Assembly (NCBI RefSeq): GCF_001514205.1
Contig: NZ_KQ948766.1
Span: 67,759 to 131,758 of the forward strand
DNA length: 64,000 nucleotides
Direction of reading: 5' to 3'
Origin: Streptomyces griseoruber
Lineage (GTDB): Bacteria; Actinomycetota; Actinomycetes; Streptomycetales; Streptomycetaceae
Numbering within the stretch: position 1 is the first letter of the stretch; each line of letters opens with the position of its first letter. Below, in pieces: positions 8,352 through 16,843 of the stretch. The translations under genes were made by a program, and so were the position numbers. The notes beneath the pieces are model-generated. The model was not told the DNA's origin. It was given only the letters and a program-made list of their open reading frames with translations, and made no database searches.

Positions 8352-8660
8352 GTGAAGAGCGAAGACACCCCCTTCGAGGGCGGCCCGATGGACGGCCGGG
8401 TGCTGCCGGTCCTGCTGGGCATGACCGGGCATCCGCCGAAGACGTACCGCATCCCGGTCCCCGACGCGGCGGGCGGCCCGCCGACGGTCCTGGTGTACCG
8501 GCGGGTGCCGCGCGGGCACGGCAAGCGGCTGGGGCTCCAGCAGGGGTGGAAGTACGAGTACGCCGCCGAGGGCGAAACGGGCTCCGGCCGCCTGAGGTGG
8601 CCGTGGTCGAAACCGGAACCCGCCACGCCGGAGAAGCACCGGGACGACACCGAAGAGTGA
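8352..8660 (+). CDS. Small conserved-looking hypothetical protein
   Basis: 102 residues from GTG 8352, 14 bases after the TetR gene. Composition and coding bias fit a real gene. The sequence has a basic middle part (YRRVPRGHGKRLGLQQGWKYEY) and a charged C-terminal tail. No domain recognised. I know similar short actinobacterial proteins only as hypotheticals. Confidence 0.6.
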   Translation: MKSEDTPFEGGPMDGRVLPVLLGMTGHPPKTYRIPVPDAAGGPPTVLVYRRVPRGHGKRLGLQQGWKYEYAAEGETGSGRLRWPWSKPEPATPEKHRDDTEE

Positions 8661-8775
8661 CGCGACTGGGCCGAACCGAGCAGCCGGCCGAGCGTTTCCG
8701 ACCTGTATGTCCCATTATCACCCTGCGGGATCGAGGGGCCAGCCGGGCTGCCTCCCCCGCAGTGGAGGTGATGTC

Positions 8776-9888
8776 GTGTCAGGAAGGCTGCCGCGTCTGG
8801 CCTGTGCGGTCTCCATGGCGGCGCTGGCCGCGCAGGCCGTTCTGGCGGGCGGTGTCGCCGTCGCCGTACCGGAACCGCCGGCGCCGGCCCCGACCCCGGC
8901 CCCGACCCCGGCGCCGCCCGGCGGGCGGACGGTGGCCGAGCTGCTGACGGAACTTCAGCGGCTGTACCGGGAGGCCGAGAAGGCGACCGAGGCCTACAAC
9001 GCCACCGAGGAAGTCCTCAAGCAGCGGCAGTCCGAGACCGACCGCCTGGACGCCGATCTGGCCGCGGCCCGGCTGACCCTGCACGAGAGCCGGGGCGCGG
9101 CCGGGCGACTGGCCCGCCAGCAGTACCAGAACAGCGTCGACATCTCCCCGTACGTACGGCTGCTGCTGGCCCGTGACCCGCAGCAGGCCCTGGACCAGGG
9201 GCATGTCATCGGCCGGCTGGCGCGGGAGCGGGCCGAGACGGTGGGCCGGCTGGAGGGCAGCGAGCGCAGGGCGGACGGGCTGGCCCGCGAGGCGCGCACG
9301 GCCCTGGACCGCCAGCTCACGCTCACCGAGCGGAGCAGGAAGGAGCGCGACGACGTCCGCCGCCGCCTGGGCGACGTCGAGAGACTCCTCGCCTCCCTCA
9401 CCGCGGCCCAGCTGGCGGCGATCGCCGAACTGGAGAACGACGGGGTGGCACAGGCCCAGCACAAGCTGATCGCGTCCGGCGCGCTCAAGGACGACCACAA
9501 GGCCTCGCCCGAGGGCGAGGAGGCCCTGCGCTATGCCGTCCGCCAGATCGGCAAGCCGTACGAGTGGGGCGCGGAGGGCCCGAAGTCGTACGACTGCTCG
9601 GGCCTGACCTCACAGGCCTGGAACCAGGCCGGCACCCCCATCCCCCGCACCAGCGAGGAACAGTGGGCACGGCTCCCCAGGATCCCCCTGAAGGAACTGC
9701 GCCCCGGCGACCTGGTCCTCTACTTCCCCGAAGCCACCCACGTCGCGATGTACATGGGCGAGGGAATGGTGGTCCAGGCCCCGAGAACGGGCGAGAAGAT
9801 CAAGATCTCACCGATCGCGTCGAACCCGATCCTCGGAGCCGTGCGTCCTGATCCGGGGCCTCCGGATCGTCACCGCGTGTTGAGGTAG
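8776..9888 (+). CDS. Secreted NlpC/P60 peptidoglycan hydrolase with coiled-coil
   Basis: 370 residues from GTG 8776, preceded by GTGGAGGTG. Signal peptide (about 1-31), Pro/Ala/Thr repeat (APTPAPTPAP), a long coiled-coil of about residues 52-235 rich in Glu/Arg/Leu, then a C-terminal NlpC/P60 domain: YDCSGL with catalytic Cys274 and THVAMYMG with His322. Such proteins (RipA/SwlA-like) cleave the D-Glu to diaminopimelate bond in wall peptides during growth or division. Its 3' end overlaps the convergent downstream gene by 19 bases. I found no c-di-AMP riboswitch in the 115-base leader. Confidence 0.92.
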   Translation: MSGRLPRLACAVSMAALAAQAVLAGGVAVAVPEPPAPAPTPAPTPAPPGGRTVAELLTELQRLYREAEKATEAYNATEEVLKQRQSETDRLDADLAAARLTLHESRGAAGRLARQQYQNSVDISPYVRLLLARDPQQALDQGHVIGRLARERAETVGRLEGSERRADGLAREARTALDRQLTLTERSRKERDDVRRRLGDVERLLASLTAAQLAAIAELENDGVAQAQHKLIASGALKDDHKASPEGEEALRYAVRQIGKPYEWGAEGPKSYDCSGLTSQAWNQAGTPIPRTSEEQWARLPRIPLKELRPGDLVLYFPEATHVAMYMGEGMVVQAPRTGEKIKISPIASNPILGAVRPDPGPPDRHRVLR

Positions 9889-10349
9889 AGCTGGGGCGAC
9901 CAGTTGGTGCAGCGCGAGCGCTCGAAGGTGCCACCGCGGTTGCACGCCTGGACCGAGAAGTTGTAGTCGCCGTAGGCGGCGTCGAACGTCCACACCATGT
10001 CGGCGCCGGCGCGCAGCTCCGACTGGCGCCAGCTGCCGCCCGGCGGGGCCCAGCGGACGTTGTAGTGCGTGGTGTTGGTGCTGTACCCGCCGTAGTAGAG
10101 CTTGACGTATCTGCCGCACGAGTAGTACCTCGCCCCGATGTACGGAGTGAAGTCCCACTTGTACTTGGCCGGGTATCCGCCGATGTTCCTGCCGCCACCG
10201 GGCGGGTAGCCGTCGCGCTGGTAGCACCCCTGCGTGACCCCTTCGGTGGCCGTCGGCGCGGCCCCGGCGCCGGGGGCCGTCATGACTCCGACGGCAACGG
10301 CGCAGGAGGCGGCCACCGTCGCGGCCCGACGCACCATGAGCGCAGCCAT
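9870..10349 (-). CDS. Secreted protein of unknown function
   Basis: 159 residues from ATG 10349, chosen over an upstream start at 10385 because AAGGTGGGAAGA sits directly before it. A signal peptide ends near GAGAAPTATE. The mature part is small (about 125 residues), rich in Tyr/Gly/Asn/Arg, with four Cys (GCYQRD, YYSCGRY, QACNRG, RSRCTNW) suggesting two disulfides. No family recognised; a compact beta-rich secreted domain is likely. The gene is convergent with the NlpC/P60 gene and overlaps its 3' end. The 251 bases before its start and the next gene (10350-10600) hold nothing I can assign. Confidence 0.72.
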   Translation of the reverse strand: MAALMVRRAATVAASCAVAVGVMTAPGAGAAPTATEGVTQGCYQRDGYPPGGGRNIGGYPAKYKWDFTPYIGARYYSCGRYVKLYYGGYSTNTTHYNVRWAPPGGSWRQSELRAGADMVWTFDAAYGDYNFSVQACNRGGTFERSRCTNWSPQLYLNTR

Positions 10350-10600
10350 TCTTCCCACCTTCCTTCCGGTGAGAGGAACCCGCACGCGGCCGCGCGTCGG
10401 TGCCTGCGTCGAAGTGATACCGCGCGAGAGGCAGGGCGCGGCCCCAGCAGGTCCCTTGGTCCTTGCAGTATGTGATCGACCCCCGGACCGGGCCCTGTCG
10501 TGCGGGCCCCGGACCCCACCCCGTCCCGCTCCAGCCTAGTTCCGGTCCGCCGCCGCCGCTTGTCGGGACGGAGGACGGACCGGCGCGTTCAGGCCGCTCG

Positions 10601-11860
10601 TCAGACGCCGGCCCCCGTGACCTCCGCCAGATAAGCGGCGGTCTTCTCGGGCTCGTAGAAGAAGTTCTCGAAATCGGCCGGGTCGTTGAAGGCGTTGGCG
10701 AAACGATCAGCCACGACCGGCAGCTGCCCGGCCGCCCCGAGCAGGTTCACGATGTGCTCCGGCGGCGGAGCCAGCATCGCGTTGGTCCACTTGGTGACGT
10801 GCTGGGCGGTGTCCCAGTAGCGGTCGAAGGTGGCCCGCATCCACTCCTCGTCGAACTCCTTCTCCCCGTGCTCGAGGATCGACGCGAGGTAGGCGGCCGC
10901 GCACTTGGAGGCGGAGTTGGAGCCCTGGCCGGTGATCGGGTCGTTGGCGACGACGACGTCGGCGACGCCCAGCACCAGGCCACCGCCGGGCAGACGGCCG
11001 ATCGGGTTGCGGACGGTGGGCGCGTAACGGCCGGCCAGCGTGCCGCCGGCGTCGGTGAGTTCGACCTTCGTCGCCCGCGCGTACTCCCAGGGCGTGAACT
11101 TCTCCATGAGTTCCAGGGTCAGGGAGAGGTGCTCGGCGGGGTCCTTGACGCCGTTGAAGACATCGAGCGGGCCGCCCGGTACGCCTTCCCAGAACAGGAT
11201 GTCGGCGCGGCCGGAGGTGGTGAACGTCGGCATGACGAACAGTTCGCCGACCCCGGGGACCAGGTTGCAGCGGACCGCTTCCATGTCCGGGTGCTCGGGG
11301 CGGGGGCCCATGCCGTGGACGTACGACACGGCGAGCGCGCGCTGCGGCTCGGTGTACGGGGAGCGCTCGGGGTCCCGGGCGAACATCGACACCAGCTCGC
11401 CCTTGCCCGCCGAGACCAGGACGAGGTCGTAGGCGCGGGAGAAGTAGTCGAGGTCGGAGACGGCCGCGCCGTGGATGACGAGCTGGCCGCCGCGCTGGGC
11501 GAAGATCTCCATCCAGCCGGCCATCTTCACCCGCTGGTCGACGGACTGCGCGAACCCGTCGAGGGTGCCCACCCAGTCGATCGCGCGCTGCGTCGGGCCC
11601 GGGTCGTGCGAGCCGGGGACCGCGACCGAGACGCCGAGTCCGGCGATCTTCGGGGCCTGGGACTCCCAGAAGCTCAGCTGGAGGTCGCGCTCGTGCTGGA
11701 GGGCGGTGTGGAACATGCACTGCGTCGACATGACCCGGCCGGAGCGGATCTCGTCCGCCGTCCGGTTGGACATCAGGGTGACCTCGTACCCGTGCGACTG
11801 GAGGCCGAGGGCGAGCTGGAGACCGGACTGGCCGGCTCCGACGACGAGTATCTTCCGCAT
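10601..11860 (-). CDS. StyA-like styrene/indole monooxygenase family flavoprotein
   Basis: 419 residues. N-terminal FAD-binding motif ILVVGAGQSGLQLALGL (GxGxxG), later FAD-contact region NDPITGQGSNSASKCAAAYL, and a StyA-type C-terminal helical part (DFENFFYEPEKTAAYLAE). Group E flavin monooxygenases of this type need a separate NADH:flavin reductase (StyB); none is adjacent. The gene follows the four conservon genes in the same direction with a 70-base gap. In characterised conservons this place is often taken by a cytochrome P450, so the oxygenase may be functionally linked. The substrate cannot be read from sequence. Confidence 0.85.
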   Translation of the reverse strand: MRKILVVGAGQSGLQLALGLQSHGYEVTLMSNRTADEIRSGRVMSTQCMFHTALQHERDLQLSFWESQAPKIAGLGVSVAVPGSHDPGPTQRAIDWVGTLDGFAQSVDQRVKMAGWMEIFAQRGGQLVIHGAAVSDLDYFSRAYDLVLVSAGKGELVSMFARDPERSPYTEPQRALAVSYVHGMGPRPEHPDMEAVRCNLVPGVGELFVMPTFTTSGRADILFWEGVPGGPLDVFNGVKDPAEHLSLTLELMEKFTPWEYARATKVELTDAGGTLAGRYAPTVRNPIGRLPGGGLVLGVADVVVANDPITGQGSNSASKCAAAYLASILEHGEKEFDEEWMRATFDRYWDTAQHVTKWTNAMLAPPPEHIVNLLGAAGQLPVVADRFANAFNDPADFENFFYEPEKTAAYLAEVTGAGV

Positions 11861-11878
11861 GCGGGGAGACTCCTTGGT

Positions 11879-11925
11879 GGGGACTGCTCAGGGGACTGCT
11901 CGGGGTGCTGCTCAGGGGGCTGGTC
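11879..11925. repeat. Short imperfect tandem repeat between GTPase and monooxygenase genes
   Basis: About three and a half copies of a 14-15 base unit (ggggactgctcag and variants such as ggggtgctgctcag). It lies in the 70-base gap immediately after the GTPase stop codon. Confidence 0.6.
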
Positions 11926-11930
11926 GAGAG

Positions 11931-12596
11931 CTACTCGGGGGTTTCGTCGAGCGCGTGGCCCACCAGGGCCAGCAGGGTCTCGATCACCGAGATCCGGCGC
12001 CGCGCGTCCATGATCATGACAGGTATGTGCGCGGGGATCGTGAGCGCCTCCCGCACGTCCGCGGGCTCGAACAGCTCGCTGCCGTCGAAGTGGTTGACCG
12101 CGACGACGTACGGCAGCCCGCAGCTCTCGAAGTAGTCCAGCGCGGGGAAGGAGTCCTTCAGCCGGCGGGTGTCGGCGAGGACGACCGCGCCGATCGCGCC
12201 GCGCACCAGGTCGTCCCACATGAACCAGAACCGCTGCTGGCCCGGCGTGCCGAACAGATACAGCACCAGGTCGTCGTCGAGCGTGATGCGGCCGTAGTCC
12301 ATGGCCACCGTGGTGGTGGTCTTCTCGGGCGTGCCGGTGAGGTCGTCGGTCTCCGCGCTCGCCTCGGTCATCAGCGCCTCCGTCTGGAGGGGCTCGATCT
12401 CCGAGACGGTGCCGACCAGGGTGGTCTTGCCGACACCGAACCCGCCCGCCACCACGATCTTGGTGGCTATGGGGGCCCGGGTGCGGTCCGTCTGCCAGGG
12501 CTGAAGGGGCTCGTCGGGCTCGACGAGGGCGGCGGCCGGCGGGGCGACCGGAGTGACGCCAAAGGAGGAGGCGGCGTCAGAGACGACGGAGTCCAC
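11931..12596 (-). CDS. Conservon GTP-binding protein (CvnD type)
   Basis: 221 residues. Walker A GGFGVGKTT at about 51-59, switch-like TTTTVAMDYG, G3-like FGTPGQQRFWFMWDDL and G4-like AVNHFDG. This is the small Ras-like ATPase/GTPase of the Streptomyces conservon module (sensor kinase, roadblock, DUF742, GTPase), thought to act as a membrane-associated signalling complex resembling eukaryotic G-protein systems. The start overlaps the DUF742 gene by 20 bases, so coupling is expected. Confidence 0.92.
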   Translation of the reverse strand: MDSVVSDAASSFGVTPVAPPAAALVEPDEPLQPWQTDRTRAPIATKIVVAGGFGVGKTTLVGTVSEIEPLQTEALMTEASAETDDLTGTPEKTTTTVAMDYGRITLDDDLVLYLFGTPGQQRFWFMWDDLVRGAIGAVVLADTRRLKDSFPALDYFESCGLPYVVAVNHFDGSELFEPADVREALTIPAHIPVMIMDARRRISVIETLLALVGHALDETPE

Positions 12597-13017
12597 TCAG
12601 CACCCTTTCCAGCAGAGCGCGGTCGGGACGGCCCGTACCGTGGGCGGTACCGGTGCCGTACACACGGATCTTTCCCTGGTCCGCGAGGTCGCTGAGCAGC
12701 ACCCGGACCACACCGAGCGGCATCTTCAGCAGCGCGGCGATCTCGGCCACCGTGCGCATCCGGCGGCACAGTTCCACGATGGCCCGAAGTTCCGGCATGA
12801 CCGTGGACCGGAGGGAACCATTCGTCAGTTCCTTGCGCTCCTCGGGGGCTTCGAAGGCCGCGACGAACGTCTCCACGAGGAGGACGTGACCGAAGCGGGT
12901 ACGGCCGCCGGTGAGCGAGTAGGGGCGGACGCGGGCGGGCCTGCGGTCGCCACCGCGGACGGGGAGCTGCTTCCTGGGCTGCTGCGGCTGCGCGGTCTGT
13001 CGCGGGTCGTCGGTCAT
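12577..13017 (-). CDS. Conservon DUF742 protein (CvnC type)
   Basis: 146 residues with the DUF742 pattern RPYSLTGGRTR early, and a winged-helix-like part IVELCRRMRTVAEIAALLKMPLGVVRVLLSDLADQGKI. Family members are the third component of conservons and contain a predicted helix-turn-helix. ATG overlaps the roadblock stop by four bases. The basic tail PDRALLERVLSGLRRL is family-typical. Confidence 0.92.
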   Translation of the reverse strand: MTDDPRQTAQPQQPRKQLPVRGGDRRPARVRPYSLTGGRTRFGHVLLVETFVAAFEAPEERKELTNGSLRSTVMPELRAIVELCRRMRTVAEIAALLKMPLGVVRVLLSDLADQGKIRVYGTGTAHGTGRPDRALLERVLSGLRRL

Positions 13018-13556
13018 CGGGCGCTCCCCGCCGACTCCGACTCCTCCAGCGATTTTCTTAGCTCGCTGCGGAGTTCGGGGGTCAGGACGTGTCCGGCCCG
13101 GCCCACGAAGAGGGCCATGTGGTACGCCACGACGCTCATGTCGCAGTCGGCGGAGCCATGGACGCCGAGCAGGGAACCGTCGCTGATCGACATCACGAAC
13201 AGGCTGCCCTCCTCCATGGCGATCATGGTGTGCTTCACCCCGCCGAAGTCGATGAGCTTGGCGGCGCCGATGGTGAGGCTGCCGATGCCCGAGACGATGG
13301 TGGCGAGGTCCGCGGAGGAGCCGCGGGGGCCGGCGGGTTTGCCGCTGCGGGACTGCCGTGCCTCGTCGGTGGGGGTGCCCCCGCGCAAGCGCGTTCGCGC
13401 GTGGGGGAGGCCGGGGTCCGAGGAGAGCAGGAGCAGGCCGTCGGAGGAGACGACGGCGACGGACTGGATGCCGGGGACCTCCTCCACGAGGTTGGTCAAC
13501 AGCCAGTGCAGGTTACGGGCTTCACTGCTCAGTCCGAAGGTACTGGGCGCGGTCAA
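13014..13556 (-). CDS. Conservon roadblock/LC7 protein (CvnB type) with captured repeat insertion
   Basis: 180 residues. Roadblock/LC7 fold segments are visible: NLHWLLTNLVEEVPGIQSVAVVSSDGLLLL, then DLATIVSGIGSLTIGAAKLIDFG and MSISDGSLLGVHGSADCDMSVVAYHMALFV. Usual CvnB proteins are about 135-150 residues. The excess is explained by an insertion around residues 49-62 (LPHARTRLRGGTP) encoded by a hairpin repeat at 13371-13410, plus flanking Ser/Gly/Pro sequence. It sits in the linker between the first beta hairpin and the central helix, so the fold may tolerate it. Start overlaps the kinase stop (ATGA). Confidence 0.92.
   Translation of the reverse strand: MTAPSTFGLSSEARNLHWLLTNLVEEVPGIQSVAVVSSDGLLLLSSDPGLPHARTRLRGGTPTDEARQSRSGKPAGPRGSSADLATIVSGIGSLTIGAAKLIDFGGVKHTMIAMEEGSLFVMSISDGSLLGVHGSADCDMSVVAYHMALFVGRAGHVLTPELRSELRKSLEESESAGSAR
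13371..13410. repeat. Dispersed GC hairpin repeat inside the roadblock gene
   Basis: Reads GGGGGTGCCCCCGCGC, then AAGCGCGTTCG, then CGCGTGGGGGAGG on the plus strand: an imperfect inverted repeat pairing CCCCCGCGC with CGCGTGGGGG. From memory, elements of this shape recur across Streptomyces chromosomes, mostly between genes. Here it is read in frame as 13 codons. Confidence 0.6.
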
Positions 13557-16486
13557 CTGCTTGCCTCCTCGACTGTGCCCCCCGTGTCTTCTTCGGCGTG
13601 TGCGTGTGCATCTTGAGGTGACGCGGGTGCCGGAACCTTGTTCTGGCCCGTCTTCTCCGCGATCTCCGCCTCCACCTCGCGGTAACCGGCCTCCGCCCCC
13701 CGGCGGAAGCCGCCCAGACGGCGGCGGAGGGCCTCGGCGTCGACCGAACCGGTCAGCCGGCGCGGGGCCTGGGTGGGAACAGTGATCTTGGGAGTCCGCT
13801 TGGGCAGGCCCTTGTCGGTGACGGGCTCCTCGTCGGCGAGGAGTTCCTCGGGCGCGTCCGGGACCCTGCTGTGCTCGGTGGTGCTGTCCGGCCCGGCGTC
13901 CGCTTCCCCTTGCGGGTGCGGCAGCAGGAGCTCCATGGTCGTCTCGGCGGGGAGCTCGGGGGCGGGGCTCTCCGCGACAGGGACCGGGCTCTCCGGAACG
14001 GGACGCTCGACGCCGGGGGCGGAGTCCTCGGCCGCCTCGGCCGGGTTTTCGGCCGTCTCGGCCGGGCTTTCGGGGGCGGAGGCCCGCCGCGCGTGCCCCG
14101 CGGCGGGGGCACCGGCCGCCGGGACCGGACCCGCGGACGCCGGAGCCGGGTCGGCGGACGCCGGAGCCGGGTCGGCGGACGCCGGGGCGTCGGCCTCGGG
14201 CTGAGCCGCCGAAGGCTCCCGCGGGGCGTCCTCCGCCCTGCGTACGGCCTTCTCCGCCAGGGCGACCAAGGGGTCGTCGGTGGGCTTGGTGCGGCCGGGG
14301 AGGACGTTGGAGTTGGCCTCGGCGTCGGCGCCCGGGAGGGAGAAGGCATGGCCGGTCGCGCCGGCGGGGGTGACCGAGGGGACCGCGGCGGCGGGCGCGG
14401 CGGCCAGCAGTGCGGTCGGCAGGACGGCCACGGCCGCGGTCCCGCCCTGCTTCTGCTCGCGCAGCTGCACCCGTACCCCGTGCCGGTGGGCGAGCCGGGC
14501 CACCACGTACAGGCCGAGGCCGAGACCCTCCTCGCCCTCCTGGTCGTACGGGGTCTCGGGGTCGAAGTCGGCGAGGCGGGAGTTGAGGCGGACGAGCCGC
14601 TCCGCGTCGAGGCCGATGCCCTCGTCCTGGACGGAGAGCATGACCTCGCCGCTCTCCAGGAGCCAGCCGGAGACCTCGACGGGGAGGTCCGGCGGGGAGA
14701 ACGAGGTGGCGTTCTCCATCAGTTCGGCGAGCAGATGACTCAGGTCGTCGGCGGCGAAGCCGGCCACGTGCGCGTGCGGCGGCAGGGAGGCGATGCGGAC
14801 CCGCTCGTAGCGCTCGATCTCGCTGACCGCCGCCCGTACGACGTCCACCAGCGGGATCGGACCCGCGTGCTGCTGGACGTGCTCGGTGCCGGCCAGGACG
14901 AGGAGGTTCTCGCTGTGCCGGCGCATGACGGTGGCGAAGTGGTCGAGCTTGAAGAGGGTCGACAGCCGGTCGGGGTCCTGCTCGCGCTCCTCCAGGGTCT
15001 CGATGACGGCGAGCTGCCGCTCGACGAGCCCGAGGGTGCGCAGGGCGAGGTTGACGAAGGTGCCGCCGATGGCGCCGCGCAGCCGCTGCAGCTGGGCGGC
15101 GGAGTCGGCGAGTTCGGCGCGCAGCTCCTCGCGGGCGTCGGCCATCGTCTGCCGCTGCCCGACGAGGTGCTTGCGGTCGGACTCCAGCGTGTTGACGCGC
15201 TCGTGGAGGGCGACGGCGTGCTCGTGCAGGGCGTTGACGGACCGGACGACCTGGGCGAACTCGTCGTTGCGGCCGGTGAAGCGGACCGGTTCCTCCGCGC
15301 CCGGGTTCTCGGCCTCGGCGAGCCGGGCGGAGCCGCGCCGCAGCACCGACAGCGGGAAGGTCAGGCTGCGCGCCATGCCGGTGCTGACGACGACCGCCAG
15401 CAGCATCAGGGCGCCGACCAGCGCGACCCGGATCTCCAGCGCGGTGACGTCGTCGTCGCGGAGCCGCGCGAGGTCCTTGGTGCGGTGGTCGTAGAACGAG
15501 GACTCGACGCCGCGCATCAGCTCGACGCGGGCGGAGAGCGCGGCGTCCAGCTTCTTGGTACCGGTGTCCAGCTCGTCGTCGCCCAGGACGGGCTGGTCGG
15601 TGAGGCGGGCGAGGTACTTCTCGGCCGTGTCGACGTCGCCGCCGGTGACGGTGGAGTCGTAGGAGTCCACGGTCGCGCCCGGGGCGCCCTCGCGGAAGTC
15701 GGCGAGGGCCGCGTCGGAGCGCACCCGGGCCTGCTGGGCGGCGGCGGTGAGCGCGTCACGGACCTTGGTGTCGGCCTCCGAGGAGGTCTTCTCGGTGGTC
15801 GTCAGACCGGTGGCAGGGTCGTAGACGGACCGGGAGCTGGTGGGCACGTTCAGCGCGGCGAGCAGCAGTCCGCGGGCCGCGGAGGCCTGCTGGACGGCGG
15901 CGTCGAGCTCGGCGAGGGCGTACGCGCCGGAGCCCGCGCGGGGCGGCATGTCCTCGGCGAGCCGGTCGGCGAGGCCGTGCAGCGCGGTGATGATCGCGGA
16001 GTACGCCTCGTGCGCCTCCACGGCCGTGTCGTCGCCGGTGAGCGCCGCGGCACGGACGGACCGGAGGGACTCGAGGGCGGCGCGCAGCGAGGCGGTGAGG
16101 TCGGTCCCCTCCAGTTCGCTCGCCTGCCGGTCCACCCGGGCGCTGCCGTCGGTGGAGGGCGCCTGGGACTTGGGGCGGCCGGCCGCGATGTAGGAGGTGA
16201 CCGCGTCGCGCTCGTCCGCGAGGGACTGGGCGAGGACGAGGGCGTCCTGGGTCTGCTCGGCGAGCGTGACCAGGTCCTGGGAGTCCTTCAGCTGCCCGGA
16301 GGCGGTGAGGACGGCGGGGGCGCCGGCTCCGGCGATGGCGGCGGCCACCACGGCCACCGCGACGATCAGCCGGTTGCGTACATGGGTGGGACGGCCCTTG
16401 CCGACAGGGGTGCGCTCCGCGCCCCCCTCGGAGGCCGTCTGCCTGCCTGTGCGCCGAGGCCGCGTCTTCTGCACCGGTGCTCGCAT
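13553..16486 (-). CDS. Conservon sensor histidine kinase (CvnA type, nitrate-sensor-like)
   Basis: 977 residues. A basic N-terminus and first membrane helix (RNRLIVAVAVVAAAIAGAGAPAVL) are followed by a long external nitrate/nitrite-sensor-like helical domain, a second helix (EIRVALVGALMLLAVVVSTGMA) and HAMP. The ATPase domain (LLAELMENATSFSPPDLPVEV, DEGIGL, GLGLYVVARLAHRHG) is clear, but there is no classical HELRTP phosphoacceptor box, which is normal for CvnA. A roughly 300-residue Pro/Ala/Glu-rich tail contains repeats such as PAPASADPAPASA. First gene of the conservon operon; all following starts overlap. Confidence 0.92.
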   Translation of the reverse strand: MRAPVQKTRPRRTGRQTASEGGAERTPVGKGRPTHVRNRLIVAVAVVAAAIAGAGAPAVLTASGQLKDSQDLVTLAEQTQDALVLAQSLADERDAVTSYIAAGRPKSQAPSTDGSARVDRQASELEGTDLTASLRAALESLRSVRAAALTGDDTAVEAHEAYSAIITALHGLADRLAEDMPPRAGSGAYALAELDAAVQQASAARGLLLAALNVPTSSRSVYDPATGLTTTEKTSSEADTKVRDALTAAAQQARVRSDAALADFREGAPGATVDSYDSTVTGGDVDTAEKYLARLTDQPVLGDDELDTGTKKLDAALSARVELMRGVESSFYDHRTKDLARLRDDDVTALEIRVALVGALMLLAVVVSTGMARSLTFPLSVLRRGSARLAEAENPGAEEPVRFTGRNDEFAQVVRSVNALHEHAVALHERVNTLESDRKHLVGQRQTMADAREELRAELADSAAQLQRLRGAIGGTFVNLALRTLGLVERQLAVIETLEEREQDPDRLSTLFKLDHFATVMRRHSENLLVLAGTEHVQQHAGPIPLVDVVRAAVSEIERYERVRIASLPPHAHVAGFAADDLSHLLAELMENATSFSPPDLPVEVSGWLLESGEVMLSVQDEGIGLDAERLVRLNSRLADFDPETPYDQEGEEGLGLGLYVVARLAHRHGVRVQLREQKQGGTAAVAVLPTALLAAAPAAAVPSVTPAGATGHAFSLPGADAEANSNVLPGRTKPTDDPLVALAEKAVRRAEDAPREPSAAQPEADAPASADPAPASADPAPASAGPVPAAGAPAAGHARRASAPESPAETAENPAEAAEDSAPGVERPVPESPVPVAESPAPELPAETTMELLLPHPQGEADAGPDSTTEHSRVPDAPEELLADEEPVTDKGLPKRTPKITVPTQAPRRLTGSVDAEALRRRLGGFRRGAEAGYREVEAEIAEKTGQNKVPAPASPQDAHAHAEEDTGGTVEEASS

Positions 16487-16843
16487 TCCTGACTCGTGTG
16501 CCCATGGGCCGGATGTGACGCTCCGTCAACTGGTGCGTACGCCCGGTTCGGTCCCCGACCCTCCCAGTGCCGGTGGGCGGGGATCGCGCATCGCCTGCCC
16601 CGCCACCCGAAGGAGTGAACATCGGAGGGGAGTTGGCGGGCAAGTTCCTCTGGCGTGTGCAGCGCCCTTGCGCGGCAGGCCGGTTGGACGTGGGCGGCGG
16701 GCTTTGACAAGATTCGCCGCCACCGCTTTCCCGACCCCTGCATTACCTCCCAAAACAGGCGTCTGACCTGCGGGCCTACGTCCGTTCGGCGAGCGATGCA
16801 AGCCTTTTGCGGAGGCTGTGAAGGGGTCGTGCAGACTGGCCGA
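16487..16843. other. Divergent promoter region of conservon and PP2C genes
   Basis: 357 bases without a gene. It should hold the promoter of the conservon operon (leftward) and of the PP2C-like gene (rightward). TTGACA at 16704-16709 is a possible -35 element for the rightward gene, but no good -10 hexamer follows at the right spacing. No operator repeat or terminator was seen. Confidence 0.4.

Noticed and set aside
8661..8775. c-di-AMP riboswitch before the NlpC/P60 gene
   Set aside because: Such riboswitches are common before wall hydrolases, but the leader is too short and lacks the conserved core.
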